64,000 nt of DNA, from the NCBI GenBank assembly GCA_038363925.1, contig JAQQWL010000013.1:2480001-2544000 (forward strand). Direction: 5' to 3'. Positions 20,730 through 33,724 of the stretch are shown one piece after another. The first letter of the stretch is position 1; the number at the start of each line of letters is the position of its first letter. The translations under genes and the position numbers were made by a program. The notes under the pieces are model-generated. The model did not search any database, was not told where the DNA came from, and saw only the letters and a program-made list of their open reading frames with translations. Source of the DNA: Apiospora phragmitis (Eukaryota; Ascomycota; Sordariomycetes; Amphisphaeriales; Apiosporaceae).

Positions 20730-21818
20730 TCCTAAGCAGCAATACGATCAGTGTAAAGGAGTAGCTCTCCCTAGCCAAGATGAAAGGAAGCCCACAGTCA
20801 GGTCTGCTGTTGGGCTATGATTAGCACAGAAGTAGCCAACTATAATGGTTTCTATCGTTATAGGAGGGTGGCTAGGTCTGCCGTATCCGGCGCAACGAGC
20901 TACCGGATTTTGGTAATAGAGGCACCGGCATGCGTCGTACAGTGCAGCCACCCCATAGCACATAACGACTTATAGGATTAGCTAGCGACGAAAGAGAAAG
21001 ATGTGGAAACGAAACATTCTCCAAGCTGGTAGGGATGGCGAATGGCACCTGGTATTTAATCGATCAGTTTCACACAACAACGTCGAGAATTTTCATGAAA
21101 TTCTATGAACTCATCAGGCTGTAAAGTGGCCGTGCCATGCACGCCATGGGCAGCGGCAGATGAAGCGGTGTGCTAAGCCTACAAAGGTCCTGATCGGCTC
21201 AACAATAAGAAACGTGTCAATGGATGTTTCGTAAAAGGATTCGTGACCTTTTCAACGCTGTTCCTAGATGTACCAAATACTGCAATGGACTTGAACCTGG
21301 AAGGCGACTGGGTCGTATAATGTGCGTGGTTCAACTGAAAAGATTTGATTATTTATGCTTAATATATATGCTCTAATGAATATGCCGCCATTGCGCTACC
21401 ATACACCTGATAGGAGCACGCTGAATATTCGCCCACCAGTAATAGTGTAACTGGAATGCAACCAACCCATGGTATCTAGACACCTTCCCAATGCCTGGTA
21501 GCTTTCCGTGCCCCTTTAACATAATACACATAAAATCATGAAGCAACATACTCGAGAGAGTTGATCCCCATCTTCAAAGCAGTCACATATATACGCCCAC
21601 ACACCCACACCATCCCCCTCACACATACACACTAGATAAAATACATAATAATCCCCAAGCCTAATCAATCAAACCGCCCAGGATAAGAGAGATAGAGGAA
21701 TTGGCCACCAAAAGATCAACCCTCAAGTAGGTGAGGGTCTTTACATTGAAAAGGAAAAAGAGGGAGGGGTGTGGGGGTGAGTGGGGGTGAGTGGACGCTG
21801 ATCAAAACCCCGAGAAGC
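20730..21818. other. intergenic, 1.1 kb
   Basis: 5' flank of the HET relic and 3' flank of the transcription factor gene. Around 21580-21650 there is a C/A-rich stretch (repeated CACAC and ACACCC). No gene is seen. Confidence 0.5.
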
Positions 21819-24800
21819 TCACAATAGCCCCTGAGACGACTTATACGAACTCGACCGGCTGGGCGGCTCGTACCAGTTCTGGTACGGATGGTTCGGCAGG
21901 CTGAAGTCGGCAAAGCTGAGCGGGTTGACGCTCAACCGGACGGGGCGCGGCGCCGCGACCGGCGGCGGTTGGCCCTGGGCGTGCGCGGGGCCGTGGGCCT
22001 GTGCCTGGGCGAGACCGGGCATCATCTGGCCCGCGTTCGTGGATGCTCCCGAGATCGAGTTAGCGCGGTCCGCCTGTGTTGAGCTGTTGTTATTTGCTGC
22101 CGCCGCCGCCGCAGCAGCGAGTAGAACGGTCCGAAGGCGACGGCGCCGCGCTCATGGTATGACTACTCGGCGCCGTAGTAGTAGAAGTAGACGGTGTATT
22201 GTTGTTATTACTAGGATTCGGCGCCGGCAGGAACTGCGCCGCAAGCCCCGAGATGCTATTCTGCTTCTCCCAGCCCCAAACGCGCTTGAGGTTCTTGACG
22301 ACGGCGGCCAGCTTCCAGCCCGTGGCCTTGTCGATGTTCTCGAGGATGTCGACGCACTCGCGCTGCTCGGCGCGGTCCGTCAGGACCTCGGCCACGATCG
22401 CCAGGGACCGGATCGACACCGAGGCCACGCCCCGGTCCCGCGTGTGCGCCACGATGCCGCACACCTGGTGTGCGTGGTGCTGCTGCACCGCGCGCGCCTC
22501 GTCGCTGTCCTTGGGAAGGATCGGGTTGATCTGCGCCAGCAGGCACTGGGCCGTGTGGTAGAAGAGGCGGCCGACGATGGCGGCGCGCTTGATGAGCCTA
22601 GAGTGAGTGAGTGTGTTAGCCTTTTTATGTCTAGACATACATGGATTCCGTACCCCTTTTCGCGAAAAGGGGGTGGGGTGGCAGTCAGGAGAAATATTGA
22701 AGGAAGAAGTGATGACCAGTTACATACCAGACATTGGGAAACAACGACGTAGGTCTCCCGCCGCTGCCTCCCCGCGACTGTGAAGGGTACAAGTACCCAA
22801 AGGGGTGCATGGGCCGCGGGCAGGCGTCGTTCCAGGTGTCGCACATGCCCTTGAGGCGCTGCCACTCGGCGTAGCGCTCCTGGAGGCGCATCTGCTCGTC
22901 GTGGGGGCTGGCCTTCTCGAACTTGGGGATGTTGGCGCGGAAGTTGCAGATCTTGGCCACGATGAAAAACATGCGGTGGACCCACGTCTCCTCGGTGCCG
23001 TGCCCGATGCCCTCGTCCTTGCTGATGCTGTTGTTCCTCTTGTTGCTGTTGGGGTTGGTCGATTCGAAGAAGTCCATGTCGACGCCCCACTGGTCCGGCT
23101 CCCAGGCCGTCTGCCAGTTGAAGGCGAGGCAGCTCAGCAGCTCCATGCCGACGTTGAGCCAGAAGCACGCCGCCCCCAGGCCCGTGCTCTTGGCGTTCCA
23201 CCCGCACTCACGGATGAGCGCGCGCGCGCCAGCGATGTGGCTCATGCGTTGTGTCGGCTTCTCGCTCATGATCTCGTAGACGTTGAGGACGACGGCCGTG
23301 GTGGCGCACTCGGCTGTGTTGCGCTCAGGGTTCTGCAGGCTGCGGAGCAGCTGCGTCGTCGCCGTGTCGTAGTAGAACAGCGCCTTGTCGTCGTTGAACT
23401 GCTGCGTTACCGTCAGCTGCTTGACGCCACAGGCGAGCAGGGCGTTGAGCAGCATCGGGCACTTGAGGGCGTGGTACGGCACCAGCCGCGAGAAGTGCTT
23501 CTTCTCGTCCAGGCTGTCCATCCAGACGCCCACCTCCTCGACGAAGACCTGCATGAAGTGCAGCTCCTCGGGCGAGTTAAGGTACTCGCGCTCCCCGGCC
23601 TTGTCGCTTGTCGGCGTCATCATACCCGTGTCAGGGGGGCCGATGGGATCTTGTCCCGGCCCGTGACCGCGGAAAGATTGGGGAGGGTTGCCAACGGTCA
23701 TGCCGGGTATTGATGCAGCGGTCGACGCATCGCTGCCTCTGAACGTGTGCCGGGATTGGCTGCGATGAATTTCCTCTTTGCCAGCAGCAAATGGGTCTGA
23801 CAGCAACAGACTTTCATAACCCCTATTGGTAGAAGGATTGGGAAAAGCTAGGAAAGAGGCGTCGCTATTTCTTCTCGATTGGTATCCATCCGACCACGCA
23901 TCGGATTGCGAGTGCGCCTTCTCTCTATAATGTGTTGACTGCTGTAATGAAGCCAGATTAGTAGTGGAGTATCTCCGGTCTATAGAGGGCCCTTGATGTT
24001 GCTCCAAGCGGGCAATATTGAATGACTGCCGCCTGAGGTCTGGAACCCGATCAGGTTCATGCGGTGGCGTAATCACTTGCTGTTCCAATTTGGCATACCT
24101 GCCCAGCCCGCCTCGGTACTCCGAGGCGATTTGTCGCGACTCATCCTGGAATTGTACTGTAGAGAGCAAGTATAAGACGAGGTTCGAAACCAAGAGACAA
24201 AAGGGATTTGGCTAGGCAACATACCTGACCACTCGTCTGTGGGCGGAAGAAGGATGGGCGGCTCCTTGCAGGTGAGATCGATAAAGTTTAGTCGTACACC
24301 ACGCTTGCATTCCCGGTTGCTCTTCCTACAGTTCAAGCAATCAGGCGTTGCTTCATCGCACTTCAAATGACGTTCTCTACAAGTGAGACATCTGTTTGTG
24401 GTAAACCTGCCGAACGAGGCATGTGGGGCTCAAGGGGTGCGTGAGCCTACCCCGTTGCCTCGTTCTCAACAGGTTGCAGCTGTCAGCATATGGTCGTCGT
24501 CTCCAAGTGATAGGTGATTGGAAGCGGGATACAGTGATTCAGGGGGGAAATGTAATGAAAACAGAAAATTGTTTCTTACCCTGTCCTTACTCGCCTGCTC
24601 TTGGCCGGCACTGCCTCCGAAACCGTCATGCCACTTCCCGGCGGTGCTACCTTCGCCGTCTTCCCAGGGCTGGTGTTGAGGTTGTTTCTGGGCGGGCCTA
24701 GTTTGCTTGGGCCCGACACGGACAGCCGTTGCCGCTTAGGGGGCGGTATCTCGAATTGGCCGTCGTTTGCTGCAGCATAGCCGTTCCGAACGGTATAAGG

Positions 24801-24990
24801 CGGAGAGGGATGCTCAGCATAATGCGCACCATGTGGTGCAGGGGCGCCGAGTCCGAAGCCCGGGTGGACAACGTTCGGCGCGGTGTTGTAGGTAGCCAGG
24901 GCCGCGAGCGGTGCCTCCGAAGAGACAGGCTGGTTGGTCCCGAAGAAAGGACTGGACTGGGATGAGCAGCTTTCGGTCCCAGCTAACAAG
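21819..24990 (-). CDS. Zn2Cys6 fungal transcription factor, 5' start unresolved
   Basis: Nuclear regulator. The N-terminal exon (about 24600-24990) is Pro/Ala-rich with a basic PPPKRQRLS segment and ends KSRRVRTG. The next exon holds the binuclear cluster: [18 protein letters not shown] followed by [10 protein letters not shown], spacing CX2CX6CX6CX2CX6C, then the short linker [16 protein letters not shown]. The large central exon (about 22740-24150) has a Ser/Gln-rich linker and a Fungal_trans_2-like helical domain ([65 protein letters not shown]). The next exon begins [18 protein letters not shown]. The C-terminus needs frame changes in an Ala run near 22090-22140 to reach [20 protein letters not shown] and stop at 21819. 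No in-frame ATG is found in the first exon, so a 5' exon beyond 24990 is expected. It looks ARCA-like; target genes are unknown. Confidence 0.8.
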
Positions 24991-27900
24991 CAGAACAGGA
25001 TTATTGCTTGTTAGTCCAGTCAATACTTCGGTTACTGTTGCTGCTGGTGTGGCGGTAGACCGTTTGTCGTTCCCGAAACTAGGTCGAGGCTGCAGACGGT
25101 AACGGGTATCCTGATTGCTGGGACCGTTGGGATAAAGATGAGCCACAACTCGGTTGATTCGATTAAAAGTGAAGATCGTAGAATAGTTTGCTAGAAGCGG
25201 AAAGTGATGAGATAAAAAAAAGGGCAAGAATTGTCGAAGAAACCCAAGAAGGCGTGGAGTCGAGTACAAGTGAGTAGTAGTAGTAGTAGTAGATCGAGTG
25301 TGGGGGGCCTAGTAGGATGTACTATGTCTCTGTTGGCGGACCGCTTCACACGTTTTCCACTGTTCCTTCTTTTCTTCTCTCGCTTTTGCTTTTCCTTTGA
25401 GCTGCTGCTGCTGCTGCTGGTTCTTTGAACAGGCCAGAACTTGGGGATACACTCCAATGTCTTGGACTTCGTACAGGTGAACCGTCGGTTGATTGGCACA
25501 AGCGTGTCAAACAAGGGCTGTAGTGCGCCGTCCGTCCTCCCCGACGGAAACTGGCAGCAGAAGGAGATGGGTAGGCGCAAGGCCAAGTGGACTGACTTCG
25601 GTGCTTAGTTCTTTCTGCTGTATGTAGTAATGTATGTCGTTATTAATTCCGATGGATGCTCTCTCATTCGTCTTCCCGATCGATCAAGCAGGTGAGCGCC
25701 CGCATAAGTACTTGTCGTACTAGGTGTGGTACCACAGGCTGGCCCCAGTGTGCCGGAAGACGGGAGGAGCTAGCTGACCAGCTACCAATGGCCGGTCTTG
25801 GTCTGGCGTGGGAAGCAGAAGGAGGGAATTGCAAACCGAATGTACCTGTATGATCGGTTGGTATGGTCGGGTTCGTCCAAGTATAGATAGGTGCAGCTGA
25901 AAGAAATTTGCTAGTTCTGGGCCCAAGAAATGAAATCTTTGCTTTTCCTCCTGCGATGACGATAGACTCTGCATGTGATGAGAGCGGTAGTGAGAAAGAA
26001 AAGGGATAGCTTCGTGCCTAGCGCCGGCTACAATGGCGAATCGTCGAGTATTAGCTCCGATACAAGAAGATGGACAAGCCTCGAGAGCTTCTTGGTCAAA
26101 CGAGTGATGTAGTCAGTCGTCTGACGCCCATGCAGCAAGGGACACCTGCAAGTGGCCAATCAAACTGTCGTCACTTGTGGTATATCAGTCCGACATATGC
26201 GTGTTAGGTAAGGTATGGAGAGAGACAGAGTACGGGGGAGTCGTGTGCCGTGCCGTGTATGTTTTGGTTAGTATGGTATTTTGGGGATGGATGAGACGGC
26301 AGCCGAAGAAGAAGCTTCGAAGCCTAGACCGGGAGGGCCTGGATCTGATCTGTCAACGTTCAAGATATATGGTATGCAGTATGGCCCCATGAGCTTGTCT
26401 AGCCTGTAGCGAGAAAACCGTCAACTGCATTCAATAGCGGCATGCGCTTCCCGTCAAGACTTTGTGTGTAAATTGTCCCCCTCCTTCGCTGCGTCCCCGG
26501 GGCCCATGACGGGCGACCCCCAAGTTAATGCAGATCAATTGAATGATTGTCGGCCAACCAGCGGCCTCCAAAGGCTGTTTTTTTTGACTCTTGACCCTCG
26601 AAACGACAGGAAGACCCCGGCCCTGGTTATGCTTGAATGGATTTAAATAATGGGGCGCTCCCGGTCCGTGTCGAATAGCTCTTGTCAGAGAAGTGCATCG
26701 GCTTGACTTGCTCCTGGCGATGCCGAGAGTCGCAAACACCCATCTGCCCATCGCCGGTTTCAACGGTACCTGCCAAGACTGCCCTACTGTGCCTTTCACC
26801 CCAACTGATATGCGAAGCCGTCTCAACTATGAGATAAATAAGATATATTTGTCAGTTGGCAGGTGCATCTGCGTCTATTTGCCTTTGGGCATAGTGTGTC
26901 TTTGGTCAAAGACACTGCGCATACCAGACTATACCGGTTCGGTCCCCAGTGTCATCATCTGTAACTGTTCGTGGTCTGAACTGCGTATCTTGACTCTCGG
27001 TTCCGTGCGATAGTGTGGTTTTGTCCACACCAGAGCCGGTATCCGGAGGCAGTTCATTCTTGCTTGGCAATCCGTACGTTGCATGCCACTATTTCTGGGC
27101 CTCGGGGGCTGTGTTTGTAGCTATGTAAATTGCAAGGTAGCGATGCGCCTGTTTGATCATCTTGCGCTTACGCGTGCAGTATCCGCCGAGAGTGTTGCTG
27201 TGTCCACTGTCCGCTGTCCGCTATTCACTGCCGAATGCCACGCTGCCATGGATGTGCAGGTAGTTCTTAGTCCTTAAATACAACTGTCGTCCATTAGCAA
27301 CTCGAATTTGTTCAGCTGCTGTGTTACCTTCGAAACCTCAGTAGCTGAGCAGTCTCTCTTTGTGATTGTGATTGATCATCGCAACCTATTCCCTAGCCTA
27401 GAATGGAAGCAGAAAAAATCCCCGTCTTCGGACGCATTGGCGCCCGGGGATATGCAGCAAACAACATGGGTGCAGTAGCGTTGTTCTCATAAGCGTAAAC
27501 GAACGGAGAGTCGTGGGTGGTATCCTATTAGACTGCATCGGATATGACGAAATTGCAGCTAAAAGCCAACACGACAAGTTTCGTTTCGAGAGAGAAGGAT
27601 GCTAATCCTTAGGGAATGAGAGCCTCACTACCCCAGAAGCCATACAAACTGGCCCGCCAAGGTCAAGTCAACCCCAGAACCCCCCTTGCTGTGAGAGAAG
27701 TACATGGGTGGATCAAGCGAATCCCCTACCGGCACCTCTGTGAGCCGATGCCTTGACCCAAATTTAGCGGACCCTGTGAGTGTACGGGTAGACAGACCAA
27801 TTTGTCATGCGGACAACAGAGCCACCTACTGCATCTGAAGTCATCTCACAGATCCTATGTAAGACATGGGAGATCGTTGCATCGATTGGAAGCTTTGCAC

Positions 27901-29290
27901 GTTGTCACTGTCATCAGGTCTGGTCCCTGGTGCGATGGAAGAATAGAAGAAGGGTTGCCCTTCTCGGATGAAGAATCCGACCTCGCTTAGGCTCACCCTC
28001 CAAACACAGAAACAGGGGTCTTAAATGCTAAAATCTCAGGCCCTGTAGATCGATTAACGGGAATGCAAGGGGTTACTTTTTTCTCCAGGTCGGGTAGTGG
28101 GGAACCTCCTGATTATGTATTCGAATCGTGGACGAGAAAGAACAAACATGCTGTGGTGAGACAAGTAGTATGCAGCAGCAGTACAGATATCTACTCTCCA
28201 GTCGTGAAATCACCAGGGGATGTTCTTCTAATAGCTGTTCCAAAGATGGCCTCTCTCAATATAGCGGCGATCTACAGACTTCGGCAGGCTGCTGGTGCAT
28301 CTTTCAGTGGTAGCATCGGGTCTTTCTGTCTGATTTGATTGTCATGGGAGTTGACGTAGCCGCACCCGCACGCAGATACAAGAGATGGCGGCGGGAGATG
28401 ACAATTTTCAGCTGAGATGGGATGAGCCCAAGAGCCAATATTGGTTGCGTGGGCAGCTATTGATGAACATCCGAAGTCTGCATGTAGCCACTGAGACACT
28501 ATTCTCGCAGGCCGCATGGCCAATATGTAGTCTGATGCATCACAGCAGCCGTGCGGATCTAGTCTGGCACGGCAGTAGACTTCGGGCATCTTTGTATGAC
28601 ACGTCTCAGATCTTTTGCTGACTCTCTGTTGCCGTCGCATATGTAAAGAATCCTGTGGCGTCCAATGGGAAGGTCATTGATGGTCGCAGTGTGCTCTGTA
28701 GAGTTCGGTCGCAGGTAAGTTCAAAAGCTGACAATGTGCATGGGGATTTGAGTAACAGCGCACCACGATGGAGAGAAAACCGTGGTGGTGTGCCGATCTT
28801 GCAGTCGATAGGGCATGGCGCTCAGCTTCCGTGATATTGGCTTTCTGCGGGGATATATCGATTGACACGTGGAAAGCAAATTGGCAAAACGGGATGTTCA
28901 CTCATATGAGATCATCCATAGAAAACAATATTATTGAAGACATCAGAATGCTATGAAAATGGCGAGAGTAAGGAAGGAGAAGAATAAGCCTGGATCTCTA
29001 CAGAAAGTAGGTTATTTAGTGGGCTGCTCCTGCCAAAATCTCATCTGGCAACTTTTGACGGCGCCTGCCAATGTTTAAATCGACTTCGATTGGCAAGCAA
29101 CGCATACAACAAACCAGAACCACCGAAAATTTGGAGTTCGCGACTTATCGTCGGTCCGACCAGTATAGATTTCCAATCGTGTGAAACGCGCCTAGCAATG
29201 TATCCCAGGTGAAAGCCACGATACTTGTTGCCTTGCTTGCTTGCCAGCGGCCGTTCGTTTCCGAAAGCATCATTCAGTAGTAGCCATCCC
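24991..29290. other. 4.3-kb gene-empty region
   Basis: Probably contains the 5' exon and promoter of the transcription factor near 25000-25700, but otherwise no coding block. Simple repeats: (AGT)n at 25272-25292 and (CTG)n near 25401-25418. No terminal repeats or transposase remains were recognised. Regulatory or heterochromatic DNA, or a long untranslated leader, are all possible. Confidence 0.45.
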
Positions 29291-30776
29291 ATGGCTTCAC
29301 AGCTCCCGCTGCCGCAGCCCAAGTCGGTTCTGCGAGGTCACCAGGCCCAAGTCCATGCTGCCACCTTCGTGAGGGACAACCAGCGCCTGGCGTCCGGCGA
29401 TGCGGAGGGCTATGTCGTGCTGTGGGATTTGACCATTGTGCGCCCGCGAGCCGTGTGGCGAGCTCACACCAATGCCATCCTCGGCATCGCCTCATGGGGT
29501 GCCGACAAGATCATCACGTGAGTCTTGGTCCATGTAAATGTCAATATGTAGGCACTTACTCTATCACCAGGCACGGTAGAGATAACCAGTTGATCATCTG
29601 GAAAGTCACTGAGGAAGACGAGGCCTCGTTGAGCACCACGCTCCCGCTGGATCCCTCGCCCTCGCCTAGACCCCAGCCATGGATTCTATACATACTTCCG
29701 GTCAACACCATGAACTTCTGCTCGTTTGGTTTCTGTCCCGCCAGTGCGGATGGTACGACTGACGAGCTTTTGATCGCCGTACCCAATACGTTAGCGTCCG
29801 AATCTGTAAGTGAAGATCATGTTCCTTTGATACCAAACACCCACCCGTACTAACGCCTCGGCAGGTCGACATCTACCACTTCCCCAGCCAGAAGAGACTG
29901 CATACGGTGGTCTCGAGCCCGAAAGGCGAGAAAACAGGCATGGTCATGTCCTTGGTGCTATGCCGGTCGAAGGGTGGCTCTCTCACCCTGGTCACCGGGT
30001 ACGAGAACGGCCTGGCCATGGTCACCCAGCAGAGCGCAGAGTACGGCTCCTCCTGGGACGTGTCATACCGGTCGCAAGCCCACGGGCAGCCGGTTCTGTC
30101 ACTCGACGTGGCGCCCAGCCAAGAATTCTTCTACACCTCAGGCGCCGATGCCAACGTGGTGAAACACCTGATCCCTCAGCAGGCATTGTCGACTTACTCG
30201 GTACCACCCCAAACGCCAACACCAGCGCCACCTCCACGTCCGGAGTCGCACGTGCCGAAGCGGGATCCTGACAAACCGGCCAAGCCACCAACGTCGCTTC
30301 TATCCGCGGCGCTGGCCTCGGCACCCAAACAAGCGCCGATACCCCAGAAGCAGCCCGTTGAAATCAGGACGCAGCCCACCAAGGTCGTCAACACCAAACA
30401 CTCGGGCCAGCAGAGCCTCAAGGTGCGCTCGGACGGCAAGATCTTCGCGACGGCGGGCTGGGACTCCAAGATCCGCGTCTACTCGACCAAGACGATGCAA
30501 GAGCTGGCGGTGCTGAAGTGGCACCAGGTCGGGTGTTACGCCATCGCCTTTGCGAGCCTTGACCACAGTCTGCTGCCGTCGACTGACGATGAGAAGAAAA
30601 GTAAGGGCGATGCTAGTGAGCTTGACAGTGATAATCCTACTACTACCACCAAGGCGATCGTTCCCAAACTCGTCGATGTGACGGTCAAGGATCGACGAAT
30701 CAAGCAAGCCAAAGAAACTCACTGGCTCGCCGCTGGAAGCAAGGATGGCAAGATCAGTCTATGGGATATTTACTGA
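29291..30776 (+). CDS. asa1: ASTRA-associated protein 1 (Asa1), WD-repeat protein
   Basis: WD40 protein of the ASTRA/TTT network that helps assemble PIKK-family kinases and links to chromatin complexes. Three exons (29291-29517, 29571-29805, 29865-30776) with correct phases give 457 aa. The N-terminus [18 protein letters not shown] and [20 protein letters not shown] form the first blade. [43 protein letters not shown] and the C-terminal [19 protein letters not shown] mark later blades. A Pro-rich linker (about residues 255-300, [14 protein letters not shown]) separates blades; fungal Asa1 proteins commonly have an insert here. The C-terminus [10 protein letters not shown] is characteristic of Asa1. 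The intron branch site CTAAC is visible before the second acceptor. No frame problem in this gene. Confidence 0.9.
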
Positions 30777-31230
30777 GATAGCCATTAATGTCAATCTATA
30801 ATGGACATCTTAAATGCTGCTATACCAACCCCTATATGGTCGTGATATGCATGTCCTTCGGCTGCTAATGCACTAGCCAGCCGACCAAGGTGATCAACTT
30901 TTTTAAATCATTGGAGTCTTGCAATAAAGAGTATTCAATATCACTCGTTACGAGTTGTAATCCATGAAGGCATTTACTATATAGCATGGCCTGGTATGAT
31001 TCCATATAGACACACCCCATTGCCATATTACATGGTGGTCTAATTAAGTTATTTCCCTTTTTGAATGAATGAATAATCTATGGAACTGTCAATTAACTCG
31101 GTATTGATCAAATTCTTCTCTAATATCTATATTGACTTCTATCGCAGTGCTCTCTCTATGTGTCTCTTGTTGTTAAGTTTAAATACACGCTCTATCGTTT
31201 GTTCTTGACTGCTAGTGGGTGGCTAGCTGG
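30777..31230. other. intergenic between convergent genes
   Basis: AT-rich 3' flanks of asa1 and the HAD gene. Nothing else is seen. Confidence 0.6.
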
Positions 31231-32287
31231 CTAGCTCTTGGCACTCTCCTCAGCAGCAATTGGTTCTTTCGCAGCCTGCTGCATCTCGGGCTCCGACTCG
31301 ACCTCGGGCGGCGGGATCGCCATGCCATACTTCTCGTAGGGGAAGTCGACCAAGGACTCGAGGTACTCAGCCCAGCCGTCATTGAGCTCACCCACTTCCG
31401 CATCAGCGTTGCCCCCGTCCCCGTGCCGGTTCCCCTCGTCGGCGGCCTCGTTCATGCGACCCGCGAGCACCTCGGCCTCGCGCCCCGCGTACTCCTGCTT
31501 CAGCATCGGGTGCGGCACCCACACGACGCGCATGCCCGCGCGCCGCCCGGACTCGACCCCGGGCACGCTGTCCTCGAACACTAGGCACTCCTCGGGCTTG
31601 ATGGGCGGCTCCCCGGGCGCCAGGCCCGCGTTGATCGTCGACAGCGCGAGGTGGTAAATGTCGGGCAGGGGCTTGCCGCGGCCGGGCCCCACGCGCTTGT
31701 CGTCGCCCAGGACGCGGCGCTCCGTGGGGGAAGACGGAGAAGAGGTCGGTGAGGTGCGTTGTCTTGATTCGGAAGTTGTTGGCGTGGCTGCTGGTCGCGA
31801 GCGCGATGTGTACCCGTTTCTTGTCTTTGCTATCGTCCTTGGATGCAGCCGCAGACGTTTCCCAGTACCGCGTGCGCCCGAGGTCGGCGAGCAGCTTCAC
31901 CACACCGGGGAGCGGCTGCGTGGTCGGGAAGTGCTTCTGCTGCAGGGCGGAGACCTCGGCCTGGTACTCGACGTCCGAGACGGGCAGCTGCGCCCACTGG
32001 CTGAAGATGGCGCTGGACTGCGGGAAGGGGCGGCCCTGGAGCTTCGCCTTGATGCTCCAGGGCAGGCTCGGGCGGCCGTATTTCTCGAGCACGATGTTGA
32101 TGCACAGCGTGTAGAGGTCTTCGGTGTCGAGCAGCAGGCCGTCCATGTCGAAGAGACAGGCTCGCACCGGCGGGAAGCTAGACACAGAGAGGGAGGCGCT
32201 TGTTAGTCATTCTCTTGATGCGGTACTTGCAGGATAAGGGGAACGGTGCATGTGCAGCAGTGCAACTTACTCTGTACGTGGCGCCAT
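31231..32287 (-). CDS. HAD-superfamily phosphatase (HDHD1/GS1-like), one frame break
   Basis: Small-molecule phosphatase of the beta-phosphoglucomutase/pseudouridine-phosphatase branch. Substrate unknown. A 17-nt first exon (32271-32287, ATG...GA) joins across a 93-nt intron (donor GTAAGT) to give [19 protein letters not shown]. Motif I is [12 protein letters not shown] with both catalytic Asp. Motif II is the Thr/Ser in IALATSSHA, with Lys in the grKPLPD stretch. Motif IV is [20 protein letters not shown]. The C5 run at 31726-31730 (G5 on the plus strand) must be C4 to link DLFSVF to [20 protein letters not shown]; this gives 321 codons exactly. The C-terminus is extended by about 60 residues rich in Glu and Ala. 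Other features are intact, so the break is probably a sequence error. Confidence 0.82.
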
Positions 32288-32710
32288 TGTTAGATTGTTT
32301 ACGGAAGCCCGAGGATTATACTGTGTCCTCTTTCGTCCGACAAGTGAATGTGAGTTCCGAATGGGTTCAGGGAGACAGATGCTGCTTATGTCGGCCTGTA
32401 GAAAGGCACACTATGTTTCGCGGTGGGCTGTCTGTAGAAAGTCAATTGGCGGGGCATTAAAAGTCGATGCCCCTCCTTCGTCCCGGTACCTCGTCCGATG
32501 GAGGGGTAGCTCCAAAAACCCCTGTCGATTGGCTGTTGCAGGGCGCTGGGCTGGACGCCTAGACGCCTATATAGGTACGGAATTAACCTAAGGTCAACCA
32601 AAATGTTGGGATTCGTCAGCGGTGCCAACGCTCGATAGCTTGTCGCTCTTCAAGCTTCTTCTGTCCAAAGCCTTCCACTCCCCGTTATTTCTGGTTCAAA
32701 CCCACACAAC
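32288..32710. promoter_or_regulatory. short divergent promoter, HAD gene / TPR gene
   Basis: Only about 420 nt separates two divergent start codons, so the promoter elements must overlap or be shared. No specific motif was identified. Confidence 0.4.
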
Positions 32711-33724
32711 ATGTCTTCCGAAGCCCAAGCATCGGCTCAAAGCAGTGACACCGTGAATAATGCTGCGACCGGCACTGCTGCTCCCTCCACTGAGGATGAA
32801 GTAGCAGCAGCCCCTGAGAGATTTGCGCCAGAGGAAGAAGCGGCATGTAAACAACTACCCTACCCGGAAGCTCCTATACTAGAAGGGATCGGGCTCTATA
32901 TATACTAACATGCCACTTCTTGTGCCTAGGAGTTACTGAGCGAATCGAACGAGAAGAAAACCCAAGCAAACGCCCTCTTTTCCTCGGCCAAATACGAGAA
33001 CGCCATCAACAAGTACGAAGAAGCCGCCTCCGTTTGCCCCCACTATCTCGACTACGAACTCGCCGTGCTCCAGTCCAACATCGCCGCCTGTCACCTCAAG
33101 TTAGAACAATGGAAAGACGCCATCTCCAGCGCGACCAAAGCCCTAGATGGCCTCGGCCGTCTGGACAAAGCAGCAACTGAGGAACTAGCTGAGGCCGAGA
33201 AGAAGAAAGCCGAGGATGACGACATAGAGGATGAGATCGTTAGCTCCGGTGCACAGAACAGCGCGCCTGCCGAGAAGGAAGAAACCGAGACCGAGCTGGC
33301 GCAACGGAAACGGAAAGACGACATCGCCCGGATCCGCGCCAAGGCCCTGATGCGCCGGGCGCGCGCGCGCAGCGAGCAAGGGGGCTGGGCGAACCTGTCG
33401 GGCGCCGAGGAGGACTACAAGGTCTTGTCCGCGATGGAGAACCTGAGTCCCGCCGATCGCAAGATCGTCATGACGCAGCTGCGAGTCCTACCACCGAAAT
33501 CCAAGGCTGCGCAGGAGAAGGAAATGGCCGAGATGTGGGGGAAGCTCAAAGATGTAGGTGTTCTTCACAGTGCTTTCATGACATGGGGTTGATCGCTAAC
33601 ATGGTGTGATATGATGTAGCTTGGAAATGGTATCCTGAAGCCTTTCGGATTGAGTACCGACAACTTCAAAATGGATAAAGATGAGAAGTCTGGGGGTTAT
33701 AGTATGAACTTCAAGCAGAGCTAG
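32711..33724 (+). CDS. TPR co-chaperone-like protein (TTC1 homologue)
   Basis: Three exons (32711-32846, 32930-33553, 33620-33724). The N-terminus is acidic and unordered ([20 protein letters not shown]). The TPR part begins at [20 protein letters not shown], then [20 protein letters not shown] and [17 protein letters not shown], a charged insert, then [20 protein letters not shown]. The C-terminus is diagnostic of TTC1: [20 protein letters not shown] and GGYSMNF. In animals TTC1 binds Hsp90/Hsp70 tails and Ras-like proteins; the fungal role is inferred. Exon 1 ends in phase 1 at the only available GT donor, but exon 2 begins in phase 0. One base is therefore wrong or the junction differs. 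The 3' exons are fully consistent. Confidence 0.8.
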
